Shown: piece after piece, positions 18,152 to 25,567 of the stretch
Numbering within the stretch: the first letter of the stretch is position 1
How the letters are laid out: every line of letters starts with the position of its first letter
Source of the DNA: Pseudoalteromonas espejiana DSM 9414
GTDB taxonomy: Bacteria > Pseudomonadota > Gammaproteobacteria > Enterobacterales > Alteromonadaceae
Length of the DNA: 64,000 nt
Direction: 5' to 3'
Assembly (NCBI RefSeq): GCF_002221525.1
Contig: NZ_CP011028.1
Coordinates: 2,739,001-2,803,000 of the forward strand
The notes under the pieces: model-generated
Told to the model about the DNA's origin: nothing
The model's input: only the letters and a program-made list of their open reading frames with translations
Database searches by the model: none
Made by a program: the position numbers and the translations under genes

Positions 18152-18563
18152 GAGCACTGTTTTCAGCAAATGTTTGGTTGCGTACTTCGGCAGGAATGGC
18201 ATCCCACGCTGATTTGATTTCTTTCAACAGATTAGATACTTCATCTACAATTTTCACATCATTGTGAATACTAGCATCAATTAAGCGCTCAATCATGTAA
18301 GAATATAGTGAAAATAAGTTTTCGGTTACTTCACCACCAACTTCAAAATCTAAACAATCACGTAATGCAGCAAGAATTGCAGATGCCTTTGATAGATGTT
18401 CACTTTTGGCCTCTAGATGTTTTTTATCAATCGCCACTTTTGCAAGTACCATTTTTTCAATAGCTCCCGCCATCAACATTTGAATAATTTCATAGCGATC
18501 AGCCCCTGCCACACGTGTTTTGAGGGCTTCTTTTTGATAATTTTTTACTCTCGCGTTATACAT
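18141..18563 (-). CDS. fliS: Flagellar export chaperone FliS
   Basis: FliS binds the C-terminal helix of flagellin in the cytoplasm, prevents premature polymerisation and delivers subunits to the export gate. The 140-residue, mostly helical product begins MYNARVKNYQKEAL, close to the family's usual start with a conserved tyrosine that caps the flagellin-binding groove. It continues with RYEIIQMLMAGAIEKM and the FSLYSYMIERLIDAS helix. Length matches the family (about 125-140). It lies 42 bp downstream of fliD and overlaps the fliT-like gene. Confidence 0.92.
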   Translation of the reverse strand: MYNARVKNYQKEALKTRVAGADRYEIIQMLMAGAIEKMVLAKVAIDKKHLEAKSEHLSKASAILAALRDCLDFEVGGEVTENLFSLYSYMIERLIDASIHNDVKIVDEVSNLLKEIKSAWDAIPAEVRNQTFAENSAHAS

Positions 18564-18605
18564 GAGTCACCTATTTTGCGTGTTAAATATAATTAAAAAA
18601 GGTAG

Positions 18606-20006
18606 TTAAGAGGATTTAGTAAATCCTGGCAAACTTGATAATTGTGCACTTAAATAGCTTTGTGTTGATTGCATTTGAGCTAGCAGTACATCTAAGCCCG
18701 CATACTGCTCACGTAAACGAGCTTCAAGTGATTCCATTCGATACTCATGATTAATCACATCATCTTCTAATTCATCTAATTGCTCGTTTAAACTATTTTC
18801 ACGCTGCTTCATAATCCCATCTGAATCAACATAATTACTCAGCAAAGCTTCAAACTTAGTTGCCAGACCATTTTCACCTGCAAAAGCCTTACCAATATCA
18901 TCGAAGTTTTCATCCATAGCTTCACTTAAACTACGAACTAAAGATGATTTTTCCAAGTATCCATCTTTATCAATACCTAAGCCGATATCAAAAATACTTG
19001 AAAAAGGACCAGCATCCGTTAATTCGGTAGAAAGAGTTCCTACTAATTGAGCATCAAATGAACGTATCGTTGAATCTCCATTGAGAGGTTTATCAACACG
19101 GGTCTGCAAACCTATTTGCCCTATTAGGTTATTGTAATTTGTAACTAACTCATCAACGAGTGTAGTGACACTACTTTTATCGTATTCAACTGACAGTTTT
19201 GCTGTTTCATTATCCGCACTTTTGCGTTTAGCAACAATTGTCATGTCCTGAACTGCATCTTTAAATGTATTCGTATCATTTGTAATAGATAAACCATCGA
19301 CTTTGATAACTGCACTGGTTGCTTCATCACCTGTTGCAATTACGATTCCGCCAGCTCCGCCGCCATTTGCAACTGTGGAAATATTATCGAGTTCAGCGTT
19401 ATCATTAGTGATAACTAAATCGTTCCCTGCGCCACTTACGTTTGAGGTAAGTACAAGCTTTGCTTCAGTACCTGTATTAATAATATTAGCTGTAACACCA
19501 AAGTTATCATCAGAATCATTAATTGCATCTCGTAAATCAGCAAGTGTTGCTCCTGCATCTAGGGTCAAGTCAAAGCTTTCATCTCCTGCTGCAAAGGATA
19601 ATGTACCACCTGAAGCCGAAACCACATCATCTGTAGAAGAAAATAAACTGTCATTAGAAACTGCTCGACTTCCTTGAGCCAAAGCAACTACTTCGACATT
19701 GAAGTTTCCTGGTGTTATTTTTGATGTCGGAGTTACAGAGATCAGGTCACCGTTATCACCAGAGGGTTGAGTGATATTCGCAATTCGCTTATCAAAGTTG
19801 TCTGGGTCTGCTAACTTCTCAATTGTTTCTTGAAGTTTTGACATGGCTGATTTTACTTCACCCAAAGACGATAATTCAACATTTAGCGACTCTTCTTTTG
19901 TGGCAAAAGCATTCATTTTAGGGGTATTTTCTGCAGCAACTGACGCCGAAATAATACTTTCTAAATCTAAACCAGAACCTATACCTGCAGATGTAATAAG
20001 TGGCAT
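18606..20006 (-). CDS. fliD: Flagellar filament cap protein FliD
   Basis: FliD (HAP2) forms the pentameric cap at the filament tip and guides flagellin folding. The 466-residue product starts with the FliD_N signature (ITSAGIGSGLDLESII) and ends with the FliD_C coiled coil (EQLDELEDDVINHEYRMESLEARLREQYAGLDVLLAQM). A central flagellin-hook-IN-like segment is visible near TNDNAELDNIS. It has an AGGAG ribosome-binding site and lies 27 bp downstream of flaG, almost certainly co-transcribed. Length is normal for Alteromonadales and Vibrio FliD. Confidence 0.95.
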   Translation of the reverse strand: MPLITSAGIGSGLDLESIISASVAAENTPKMNAFATKEESLNVELSSLGEVKSAMSKLQETIEKLADPDNFDKRIANITQPSGDNGDLISVTPTSKITPGNFNVEVVALAQGSRAVSNDSLFSSTDDVVSASGGTLSFAAGDESFDLTLDAGATLADLRDAINDSDDNFGVTANIINTGTEAKLVLTSNVSGAGNDLVITNDNAELDNISTVANGGGAGGIVIATGDEATSAVIKVDGLSITNDTNTFKDAVQDMTIVAKRKSADNETAKLSVEYDKSSVTTLVDELVTNYNNLIGQIGLQTRVDKPLNGDSTIRSFDAQLVGTLSTELTDAGPFSSIFDIGLGIDKDGYLEKSSLVRSLSEAMDENFDDIGKAFAGENGLATKFEALLSNYVDSDGIMKQRENSLNEQLDELEDDVINHEYRMESLEARLREQYAGLDVLLAQMQSTQSYLSAQLSSLPGFTKSS

Positions 20007-20033
20007 AACAATACTCCTAGTATATTAAATACT

Positions 20034-20456
20034 TTAAGCCGTTTTATTAAACAATAAACCTTTATTGGTAAGTTTATCGGCAAATTCATCTAAAGCTTTA
20101 GCTACTTCACGAAACTCTTTAGTAGGGATCTCACGTATTACTTCATTACTTTGTTTATCTAGTACTTTAATAATTGGCGGATCACCCAACTCATCAAATT
20201 CAAATATCAAATTTGTTGCAGTAACTGGAATAAAGTCACTGAGTTTTTCTAAGTTCTCTTTAACTTCAGCAATTAAATCTTTTTTATCCTGCTGCTCTTC
20301 TTTTCTAGTCTTATCGACATCTATCGCCTCCTTACCTGCAATTTCCGTGCCTTTATTCCGTTTATCTTCTTCTATTAGAGCTTTTACTTGGCCGGGTGCA
20401 CTAGAAGAAGTAATGCCATCATTAGCCTTTTGCGTAGAATTAAAATCAATCATCAC
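20034..20456 (-). CDS. flaG: Flagellar protein FlaG
   Basis: A 140-residue FlaG-family protein. The C-terminal two thirds match FlaG: LIFEFDELGDPPIIKVLDKQ followed by EVIREIPTKEF. The N-terminal 60 residues are low-complexity and charged. In Vibrio and Pseudomonas FlaG influences filament length, and the gene sits between flagellins and fliD exactly as here. An inverted repeat at 20,481-20,526 lies between flagellin 1 and this gene, so expression may come partly by read-through from the flagellin. Confidence 0.9.
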   Translation of the reverse strand: MMIDFNSTQKANDGITSSSAPGQVKALIEEDKRNKGTEIAGKEAIDVDKTRKEEQQDKKDLIAEVKENLEKLSDFIPVTATNLIFEFDELGDPPIIKVLDKQSNEVIREIPTKEFREVAKALDEFADKLTNKGLLFNKTA

Positions 20457-20480
20457 AATCCCCTTGGTTATAAGCTTGAG

Positions 20481-20526
20481 TATAAGCCACTATGAGAAAA
20501 TTTCCTGCTTCGCTTAGTGGCTTATA
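20481..20526 (-). terminator. Inverted repeat after flagellin 1, possible weak terminator or attenuator
   Basis: A 12-bp perfect inverted repeat (TATAAGCCACTA and its complement) flanks a 22-base spacer, 14 bp beyond the stop of flagellin 1. No T run follows on the minus strand, so full termination is doubtful. Partial termination would set flagellin well above flaG-fliD. Confidence 0.45.
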
Positions 20527-20539
20527 AAACATTACTAAA

Positions 20540-21505
20540 TTACCCTAGTAATGATAACGCAACTTGAGGACGTTGATTCGCTTGACTCAAGATTGACTGA
20601 CTCGCCTGTTGCAAGATTTGCATCTTCGTTAAGTTTGCAGTTTCTTGAGCAAAATCAGTATCCTGAATACGTGAACGAGCTGCTGATAAGTTTTCAGAGA
20701 TATTCGATTGATTACGGATCGTTGATTGGAAGCGGTTTTGAATTGCACCCAACTCCGCACGTTTTTTATCAACTACTGCTATCAACGAATCCATGCCAGC
20801 TAATACAGCTTGAGCTTTAGCTTGAGTTGATACACTGATATCACCGGCTGTAAACGTAGTGGCAAAATCTAACGACGCGGCTGTCGTTGTACCATCGATA
20901 GCACTGATACCTTCAGCTAATTCTGCTAGCGTATTACCAGTAACGCCCGCAGCTATACCTGCAATACCTGATAACGTAAAACCACCATTCGCTTCTACAG
21001 AATTCGTAGTTGCACCAACTGTTTGCATGCTGAAGTTAATTGTTTGTACTGCATCAGCACCTACTTGAAACTTAGCATCATAGGTACCGTCTAATAGATT
21101 TTGACCACCAAAGGTTGTATCCGCAGCAACTCGATTAACTTCTTCAGATAACGAACGAATTTCTTCTTGAACCGCTAATCGATCTTCATCCGTATTAGAA
21201 CCATTTGAAGCTTGTTGAGCAAGAGTACGAATACGTTGAAACATTGATGTTACTTCATCAAGAGCGCCTTCAGCAGTTTGCGCTAATGAAATGCCATCGT
21301 TTGCATTTCGGTTACCCTGATTCAAGCCATTAACTTGGCTGGTTAAACGGTTTGCGATTTGCATACCTGCTGCATCATCTTTCGCACTATTAATACGAAA
21401 ACCTGATGATAGGCGTTGGAATGAAGTATCGAGTGAATTACTCGATTTGCTTAGCTGTCTTTGTGCGTTCAATGAACTCACATTGGTATTTACATATAAA
21501 GCCAT
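20540..21505 (-). CDS. fliC: Flagellin 1
   Basis: Filament subunit of 321 residues, secreted through the flagellar type III system. The N-terminal D0/D1 region (MALYVNTNVSSLNAQRQL, then RINSAKDDAAGMQIA) and the C-terminal D1/D0 region (ENLSAARSRIQDTDFAQE, then SQANQRPQVALSLLG) are fully conserved. The variable middle (about 170-235) is short, so the outer D2/D3 domains are mostly lacking. That middle is rich in Ser and Thr (TTTAASLDFATTFTAG), the likely substrate for O-linked nonulosonic acid. A near-consensus sigma-28 promoter lies about 100 bp upstream at 21,607-21,633. It is closest in sequence to flagellin 3. Confidence 0.95.
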   Translation of the reverse strand: MALYVNTNVSSLNAQRQLSKSSNSLDTSFQRLSSGFRINSAKDDAAGMQIANRLTSQVNGLNQGNRNANDGISLAQTAEGALDEVTSMFQRIRTLAQQASNGSNTDEDRLAVQEEIRSLSEEVNRVAADTTFGGQNLLDGTYDAKFQVGADAVQTINFSMQTVGATTNSVEANGGFTLSGIAGIAAGVTGNTLAELAEGISAIDGTTTAASLDFATTFTAGDISVSTQAKAQAVLAGMDSLIAVVDKKRAELGAIQNRFQSTIRNQSNISENLSAARSRIQDTDFAQETANLTKMQILQQASQSILSQANQRPQVALSLLG

Positions 21506-21606
21506 ATTAGCCTCCGCTTTATCATTTTAATAGTAATACGGCGGGATACCCCTACCCTGCCATACTACCTGACTTAGAGTCCTAGATTTGTAGTTCTCTA
21601 AGTCTG

Positions 21607-21633
21607 TTATCGCCCGATAAAGTGAAAGCTTTA
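21607..21633 (-). promoter_or_regulatory. Sigma-28 (FliA) promoter of flagellin 1
   Basis: The minus strand reads TAAAGCTT-N11-GGCGATAA against the consensus TAAAGTTT-N11-GCCGATAA, with the exact 11-bp spacing. Predicted transcription start is near 21,600, leaving a leader of about 95 nt. Confidence 0.82.
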
Positions 21634-21658
21634 GTTTTATTTGTAAAACTTTTAGTTT

Positions 21659-22627
21659 TTAACCTTGTAGTAAACTCAATGCTGCTTGTGGCCGTTGATT
21701 TGCTTGCCCTAAGATCGTTTGGCTCGCTTGTTGTAATATTTGGTTTTTCGTTAAGTTAGCTGTCTCCGCTGCAAAATCAGCATCTTTAATACGTGATTTC
21801 GCTGCTGATAAATTCTCTGAAATATTTGCTTGGTTACGAATTGTTGATTGAAAACGATTTTGTACTGCACCGAGCTCTGCACGCTTTTTATCTACCACTG
21901 CGATTAATGAGTCCATACCAGCAAGAACAGCTTGTGCATTTGCTTGAGTTGACACACTGATACCAGAAGCCGTAAATGTTGTTGAAAAATCCAAAGAAGC
22001 AGCAGTAACTGAACTGTCGACAGAACTAATACCTGCGGCAAGCTCTTCTAGCGTATTCCCCGCTACAGCAGCTGCGATACCAGCTATACCAGAAATAGTA
22101 AAACCTCCATTAGCTGCTATTGAGTTTGTTGTTAAACCCACTGATTGCATACTGAAACCAATGACTTGCACTGCATCTGCACCGACTTGGAAACTTGCTG
22201 AATAGCTACCATCTAGTAAATTTTGACCACCGAATGTTGTATCAGAAGCAATCCGGTTAACTTCTGCTGATAACTGACGAATTTCTTCTTGAATGGCTAA
22301 GCGATCCTCATCTGTGTTAGAGCCATTTGCAGCTTGCTGTGACAGCGTTCTAATACGTTGAAAGCTAGACGTAATTTCATCAAGCGCCCCCTCCGCTGTT
22401 TGTGCCAGTGAAATACCATCATTTGCGTTTCGATTACCTTGATCTAGGCCCAATATTTGTGACTGGAGTCGATCTGATATTTGTAAACCTGCAGCGTCGT
22501 CTGCTGCACTATTAATACGTAACCCTGATGATAAGCGCTTAAAGGAAGTATCTAAATCATTACCAGTGTTTGTTAGCTGACGTTGTGCATTAAGTGCACT
22601 CACATTAGTATTTACGTATAAAGCCAT
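21659..22627 (-). CDS. fliC: Flagellin 2
   Basis: Filament subunit of 322 residues with the same D0/D1 ends as its two neighbours but more substitutions (SALNAQRQLTNTGNDLD, KNQILQQASQTILGQANQ, ending SLLQG). The variable centre again is short and Ser/Thr-rich (SSVDSSVTAASLDFSTTFTASG). Unlike the flanking flagellins it lacks a sigma-28 site and instead has a sigma-54 promoter at 22,771-22,787, with a leader of about 133 nt carrying a small hairpin. This matches the FlaA-type flagellin of Vibrio, which is made earlier than the sigma-28 flagellins and is needed for filament formation. The start has an AGAGAG ribosome-binding site. Confidence 0.95.
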   Translation of the reverse strand: MALYVNTNVSALNAQRQLTNTGNDLDTSFKRLSSGLRINSAADDAAGLQISDRLQSQILGLDQGNRNANDGISLAQTAEGALDEITSSFQRIRTLSQQAANGSNTDEDRLAIQEEIRQLSAEVNRIASDTTFGGQNLLDGSYSASFQVGADAVQVIGFSMQSVGLTTNSIAANGGFTISGIAGIAAAVAGNTLEELAAGISSVDSSVTAASLDFSTTFTASGISVSTQANAQAVLAGMDSLIAVVDKKRAELGAVQNRFQSTIRNQANISENLSAAKSRIKDADFAAETANLTKNQILQQASQTILGQANQRPQAALSLLQG

Positions 22628-22659
22628 AATAAACTCTCTTTTTATCTGTCAAATTAAAA

Positions 22660-22676
22660 CCATGTTATAAACATGG
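22660..22676 (-). repeat. Small hairpin in the flagellin 2 leader
   Basis: A perfect 7-bp stem (CCATGTT / AACATGG) with a 3-base loop, 33 bases upstream of the flagellin 2 ATG. In the transcript it could stabilise the mRNA or influence translation. It contains an ATG but no open frame of note. Confidence 0.5.
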
Positions 22677-22770
22677 GTGTTTGACAAAGTGACTCGTTAC
22701 AGCGGCAAACTAAGTTGTCCGGGGCAAAAAACTGCCACTTTGCAAGTAATAAAAAACTTATTACCTAACC

Positions 22771-22787
22771 AGCAATCTTTGGGCCAA
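22771..22787 (-). promoter_or_regulatory. Sigma-54 promoter of flagellin 2
   Basis: The minus strand reads TTGGCCC-AAAGA-TTGCT. GG and GC are separated by exactly 10 bases and only one core position differs from TGGCAC-N5-TTGCW. Predicted start of transcription is near 22,760. Confidence 0.75.
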
Positions 22788-22802
22788 TATTTTCTAAAAC
22801 GA

Positions 22803-22826
22803 GAAAAGGCCCCTAAAAGGAGCCTT
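22803..22826 (-). terminator. Probable terminator between flagellins 3 and 2
   Basis: On the minus strand an AAGGC/GCCTT stem continues, after one mismatch, into CC/GG pairs around a small loop, followed by TTTTCTC. It lies about 200 bp beyond the flagellin 3 stop and just upstream of the sigma-54 promoter of flagellin 2, so it would insulate that promoter. Confidence 0.5.
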
Positions 22827-22849
22827 CGAAAGATAAGTTTGAGAGTGGG

Positions 22850-22889
22850 TTTCAAAGCATTAACTGTTGGCACAGTTAATGCTTTGAAA
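22850..22889. repeat. 17-bp perfect inverted repeat upstream of the flagellin 2 promoter
   Basis: Two perfectly complementary 17-base arms (22,850-22,866 and 22,873-22,889) are separated by TTGGCA. It lies about 65-115 bp upstream of the -24 element of the sigma-54 promoter, where enhancer-binding proteins often bind. No T run follows in either direction, so it is not a standard terminator. It could be a bEBP operator or an mRNA-stabilising stem at the end of the flagellin 3 transcript. Confidence 0.7.
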
Positions 22890-22956
22890 TATATGTTCTT
22901 ACAAATGTTAGAGCATTATAGGATTTTTAAGCTACTCCGCTTTATCAATCCGTTTC

Positions 22957-22992
22957 AGCGCCTTTGTTAATACCCCATTAGACAAAGGCGCT
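22957..22992 (-). terminator. GC-rich hairpin after flagellin 3
   Basis: Perfect 11-bp arms (AGCGCCTTTGT and complement) with a 14-base loop, starting 37 bp beyond the flagellin 3 stop. On the minus strand the stem is followed by GAAACGG rather than T residues, so it may protect the mRNA 3' end or terminate weakly. Confidence 0.5.
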
Positions 22993-23028
22993 TTCATTAT
23001 CAGTCAATAAATTGACTCTTCCTAAAGA

Positions 23029-23994
23029 TTAACCTAAAAGACTTAGTGCAGCCTGTGGACGCTGATTTGCCTGGCTAAGAATTGTTTGGCTTGCCTGTTG
23101 TAAAATCTGCATCTTAGTTAAGTTAGCCGTTTCTTGAGCAAAGTCGGTGTCTTTAATACGAGATTGCGCAGCACTTAAGTTCTCTGAGATATTCGATTGG
23201 TTACGTATGGTAGATTGAAAACGATTTTGTACCGCACCTAGCTCTGCGCGTTTCTTATCAACTACAGCTATCAAAGAATCCATGCCTGCTAGCACAGCTT
23301 GTGCATTAACCTGTGTTGAAACACTGATCTCACCCGCAGTAAACGTAGTAGCAAAATCTAACGATGCAGCTGTCGTTGTGCCGTCAATAGCACTAATACC
23401 TTCAGCAAGCTCTGCTAGTGTATTCCCTGTTACACCCGCAGCAACACCAGCAATACCTGATAACGTAAAACCACCATTAGCTTCTAAAGAATTAGTGGTT
23501 GCTCCCACTGTTTGCATGCTGAAGTCAATTGTTTGTACCGCATCAGCACCTACTTGGAATTTCGCATCGTAAGTTCCATCAAGCAAATTTTGACCACCGA
23601 AAGTCGTATCACCCGCAACACGGTTTACTTCAGCCGATAGTGAACGCATTTCTTCTTGAATTGCTAGGCGATCTTCATCCGTATTAGAACCATTTGATGC
23701 TTGTTGAGCAAGTGTACGCATACGTTGGAACATTGATGTTACTTCATCAAGTGCGCCCTCAGCCGTTTGAGCTAATGAAATACCATCATTAGCGTTACGG
23801 TTACCTTGATCAAGGCCATTAATTTGTGACGTTAAACGGTCTGAAATTTGTAGACCCGCTGCGTCATCTTTCGCACTATTAATACGAAAACCTGACGATA
23901 AACGTTGGAATGATGTATCTAGTGAATTACCTGAATTCATTAATTGTCTTTGTGCGTTTAATGAACTAACATTTGTATTTACATATAAAGCCAT
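23029..23994 (-). CDS. fliC: Flagellin 3
   Basis: Filament subunit of 321 residues starting at the ATG at 23,994, which has a GGGAGAGA ribosome-binding site; an in-frame ATG 13 codons upstream would add residues foreign to the family. It has complete D0/D1 ends and a short central region nearly the same as flagellin 1 (SLEANGGFTLSGIAGVAAG, TTTAASLDFATTFTAG). Differences from flagellin 1 are scattered single substitutions, pointing to gene duplication with later conversion. A sigma-28 promoter lies about 95 bp upstream. Confidence 0.95.
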   Translation of the reverse strand: MALYVNTNVSSLNAQRQLMNSGNSLDTSFQRLSSGFRINSAKDDAAGLQISDRLTSQINGLDQGNRNANDGISLAQTAEGALDEVTSMFQRMRTLAQQASNGSNTDEDRLAIQEEMRSLSAEVNRVAGDTTFGGQNLLDGTYDAKFQVGADAVQTIDFSMQTVGATTNSLEANGGFTLSGIAGVAAGVTGNTLAELAEGISAIDGTTTAASLDFATTFTAGEISVSTQVNAQAVLAGMDSLIAVVDKKRAELGAVQNRFQSTIRNQSNISENLSAAQSRIKDTDFAQETANLTKMQILQQASQTILSQANQRPQAALSLLG

Positions 23995-24088
23995 GATTAT
24001 CTCTCCCGAAGTAAACTTATCATTTACTCTCAAACTTACTTAAATTAAGCAGTGGCTGTTATTTACAACGCTTTGCTGGTTAATTAAG

Positions 24089-24115
24089 TTATCGGTCTAA
24101 CCCAAAAATCCTTTA
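24089..24115 (-). promoter_or_regulatory. Sigma-28 (FliA) promoter of flagellin 3
   Basis: The minus strand reads TAAAGGAT-N11-ACCGATAA with the exact 11-bp spacing. The -10 matches GCCGATAA at seven of eight positions. Predicted start near 24,082, leader about 88 nt. The 190 bp between here and the flgL terminator are very AT-rich and hold nothing else that I recognise. Confidence 0.82.
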
Positions 24116-24308
24116 GCTTTTTTTTAAAAAAAACAACTAAATTTAGCTAAGCCATTGAAAATAAGACTCTTAAATTTAAAAAGCTATTGTTTTTTTTTCA
24201 CAAAATATAAAAGCTAATGAGCTACTTGTTAACACGTAAATCATTATTAACTTTTAGAACAAGCTTATATAAATCAGTGAGATAGGCATGAAAAAGGTAA
24301 GTGTAAGC

Positions 24309-24336
24309 AGAGTTAGGCAAGGCTTTGCCTTACTCT
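24309..24336 (-). terminator. Hairpin after flgL, probable terminator of flgJKL
   Basis: AGAGT-T-AGGCAA pairs with TTGCCT-T-ACTCT around GGCT, starting about 9 bases after the flgL stop. There is no long T run on the minus strand, so the strength is uncertain. Confidence 0.5.
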
Positions 24337-24344
24337 GGGGTTAT

Positions 24345-25565
24345 TTATAAGTAATCAAATAAGGAAAGATTAGCCAGTCGGCCAAAAGTTGCCTGTGATG
24401 CCTGTAAGGCCGTTTCTTGCTTTGTTAGCTCTGTAATGGCTTCAGCCATATCTAGTTCGACTAAATCAGCACGTGCAGCTTTATTGCTTATATCCAAATC
24501 TGCATTTGACTGTGAAATTTTATCTGCAGCATTAATTCGCCCACCTAGGCCAGCTTGCGTTAACGATACTTTGTTTTTCCCATTATCTAATTGCACTAAA
24601 CCATCAGCAATGACTTGCTCAAAAGCATCTTGATCTAGGCTTGTATCTGTTAAACCCGCAATTAAATTGCTCATAGTATTGAGTACATTCTCTTTTTGAG
24701 GTGCCCCTAGAGTGAAATCCACTTGCCCCGTAGCGACAGGTGAAATACTTATTTCGAGCCCGTTAAATTTAATAAGTCCATCAGATAGATTACCACTGGC
24801 TAAAACATTCCCTCCTTGCTCAACTGTATAAGTTGCAGGGGACCCTGCTGTTGTTATCACATTGTAGGTATTATTAGCGCCTGAAGGATCATATTCAGCA
24901 CTATGAAAGCTCTCAAACTGTCCTTGCTCTTTAACGTAAACTTTAGAGTCGAGTACTCCACCTGATACTACACCATCATTTGAGCTTACATTTAACCTAG
25001 CTTGTACTTTTTCAAAAACATCAAATCCATTATCACTTGATTTTATATCGATACCTTCGGCTATTTTTATTTTGTGCAGTCCTTGATCTCCACCATATTC
25101 ATACTTCTGATGCGCGCTGTTATAACTATAAGCAGGTGTATTATCTTGATATCCAGAAAAAAGATATTTACCATCTTCTGTTTTAGCATTCATTAAATCG
25201 AGTACTGTCGATTGTATCGACTTTAGTTCTTCTGCGATTCCTTCACGGTCAACATCGGAATAAGCTCCATTACCAGCTTGGATAGTTAATGTATGCGCTC
25301 TCTCTAATGAGCTTTTTATATTATCAAGTACGGTTTCTTCATTAGTTAAGCGACTAGAAAGCATGGTTATGTTTTTTTCATACTGCTCATTTATTTGTAT
25401 TTTATCAGAATAAAGTGATGCTTGAGACATAGCTGATGGATCGTCAGACGCTGTTAGGATCCGCTTCTGTGTATTTACTTGTTCTTGTGCTTTATTAACT
25501 CCTTGTTGGTTTTGAAGTATTTTATTAATATTGTTTTGATACATTAAGTTATTTGATAAACGCAT
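24345..25565 (-). CDS. flgL: Flagellar hook-filament junction protein FlgL (HAP3)
   Basis: Junction protein between hook and filament, exported by the flagellar apparatus. The 406-residue product has flagellin-like ends: MRLSNNLMYQNNINKILQNQQGVNKAQEQVN at the start with TASDDPSAMSQASL, and ELDMAEAITELTKQETALQASQATFGRL-type sequence near the end. Length is typical of marine gammaproteobacteria. It follows flgK with 2 bp between the two frames and belongs to the flgJKL unit. Confidence 0.95.
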   Translation of the reverse strand: MRLSNNLMYQNNINKILQNQQGVNKAQEQVNTQKRILTASDDPSAMSQASLYSDKIQINEQYEKNITMLSSRLTNEETVLDNIKSSLERAHTLTIQAGNGAYSDVDREGIAEELKSIQSTVLDLMNAKTEDGKYLFSGYQDNTPAYSYNSAHQKYEYGGDQGLHKIKIAEGIDIKSSDNGFDVFEKVQARLNVSSNDGVVSGGVLDSKVYVKEQGQFESFHSAEYDPSGANNTYNVITTAGSPATYTVEQGGNVLASGNLSDGLIKFNGLEISISPVATGQVDFTLGAPQKENVLNTMSNLIAGLTDTSLDQDAFEQVIADGLVQLDNGKNKVSLTQAGLGGRINAADKISQSNADLDISNKAARADLVELDMAEAITELTKQETALQASQATFGRLANLSLFDYL

Positions 25566-25567
25566 AA

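Noticed and set aside
22724..22736. Second sigma-54-like site upstream of flagellin 2 (GTGGCAG...TTTTGCC on the minus strand)
   Set aside because: The GG and GC doublets are only 9 bases apart instead of 10; the site at 22,771-22,787 has the exact spacing.
22677..22970. Plus-strand 97-codon frame between flagellins 3 and 2
   Set aside because: It covers the hairpins, the terminator and the sigma-54 promoter region, has no ribosome-binding site and shows no family resemblance.
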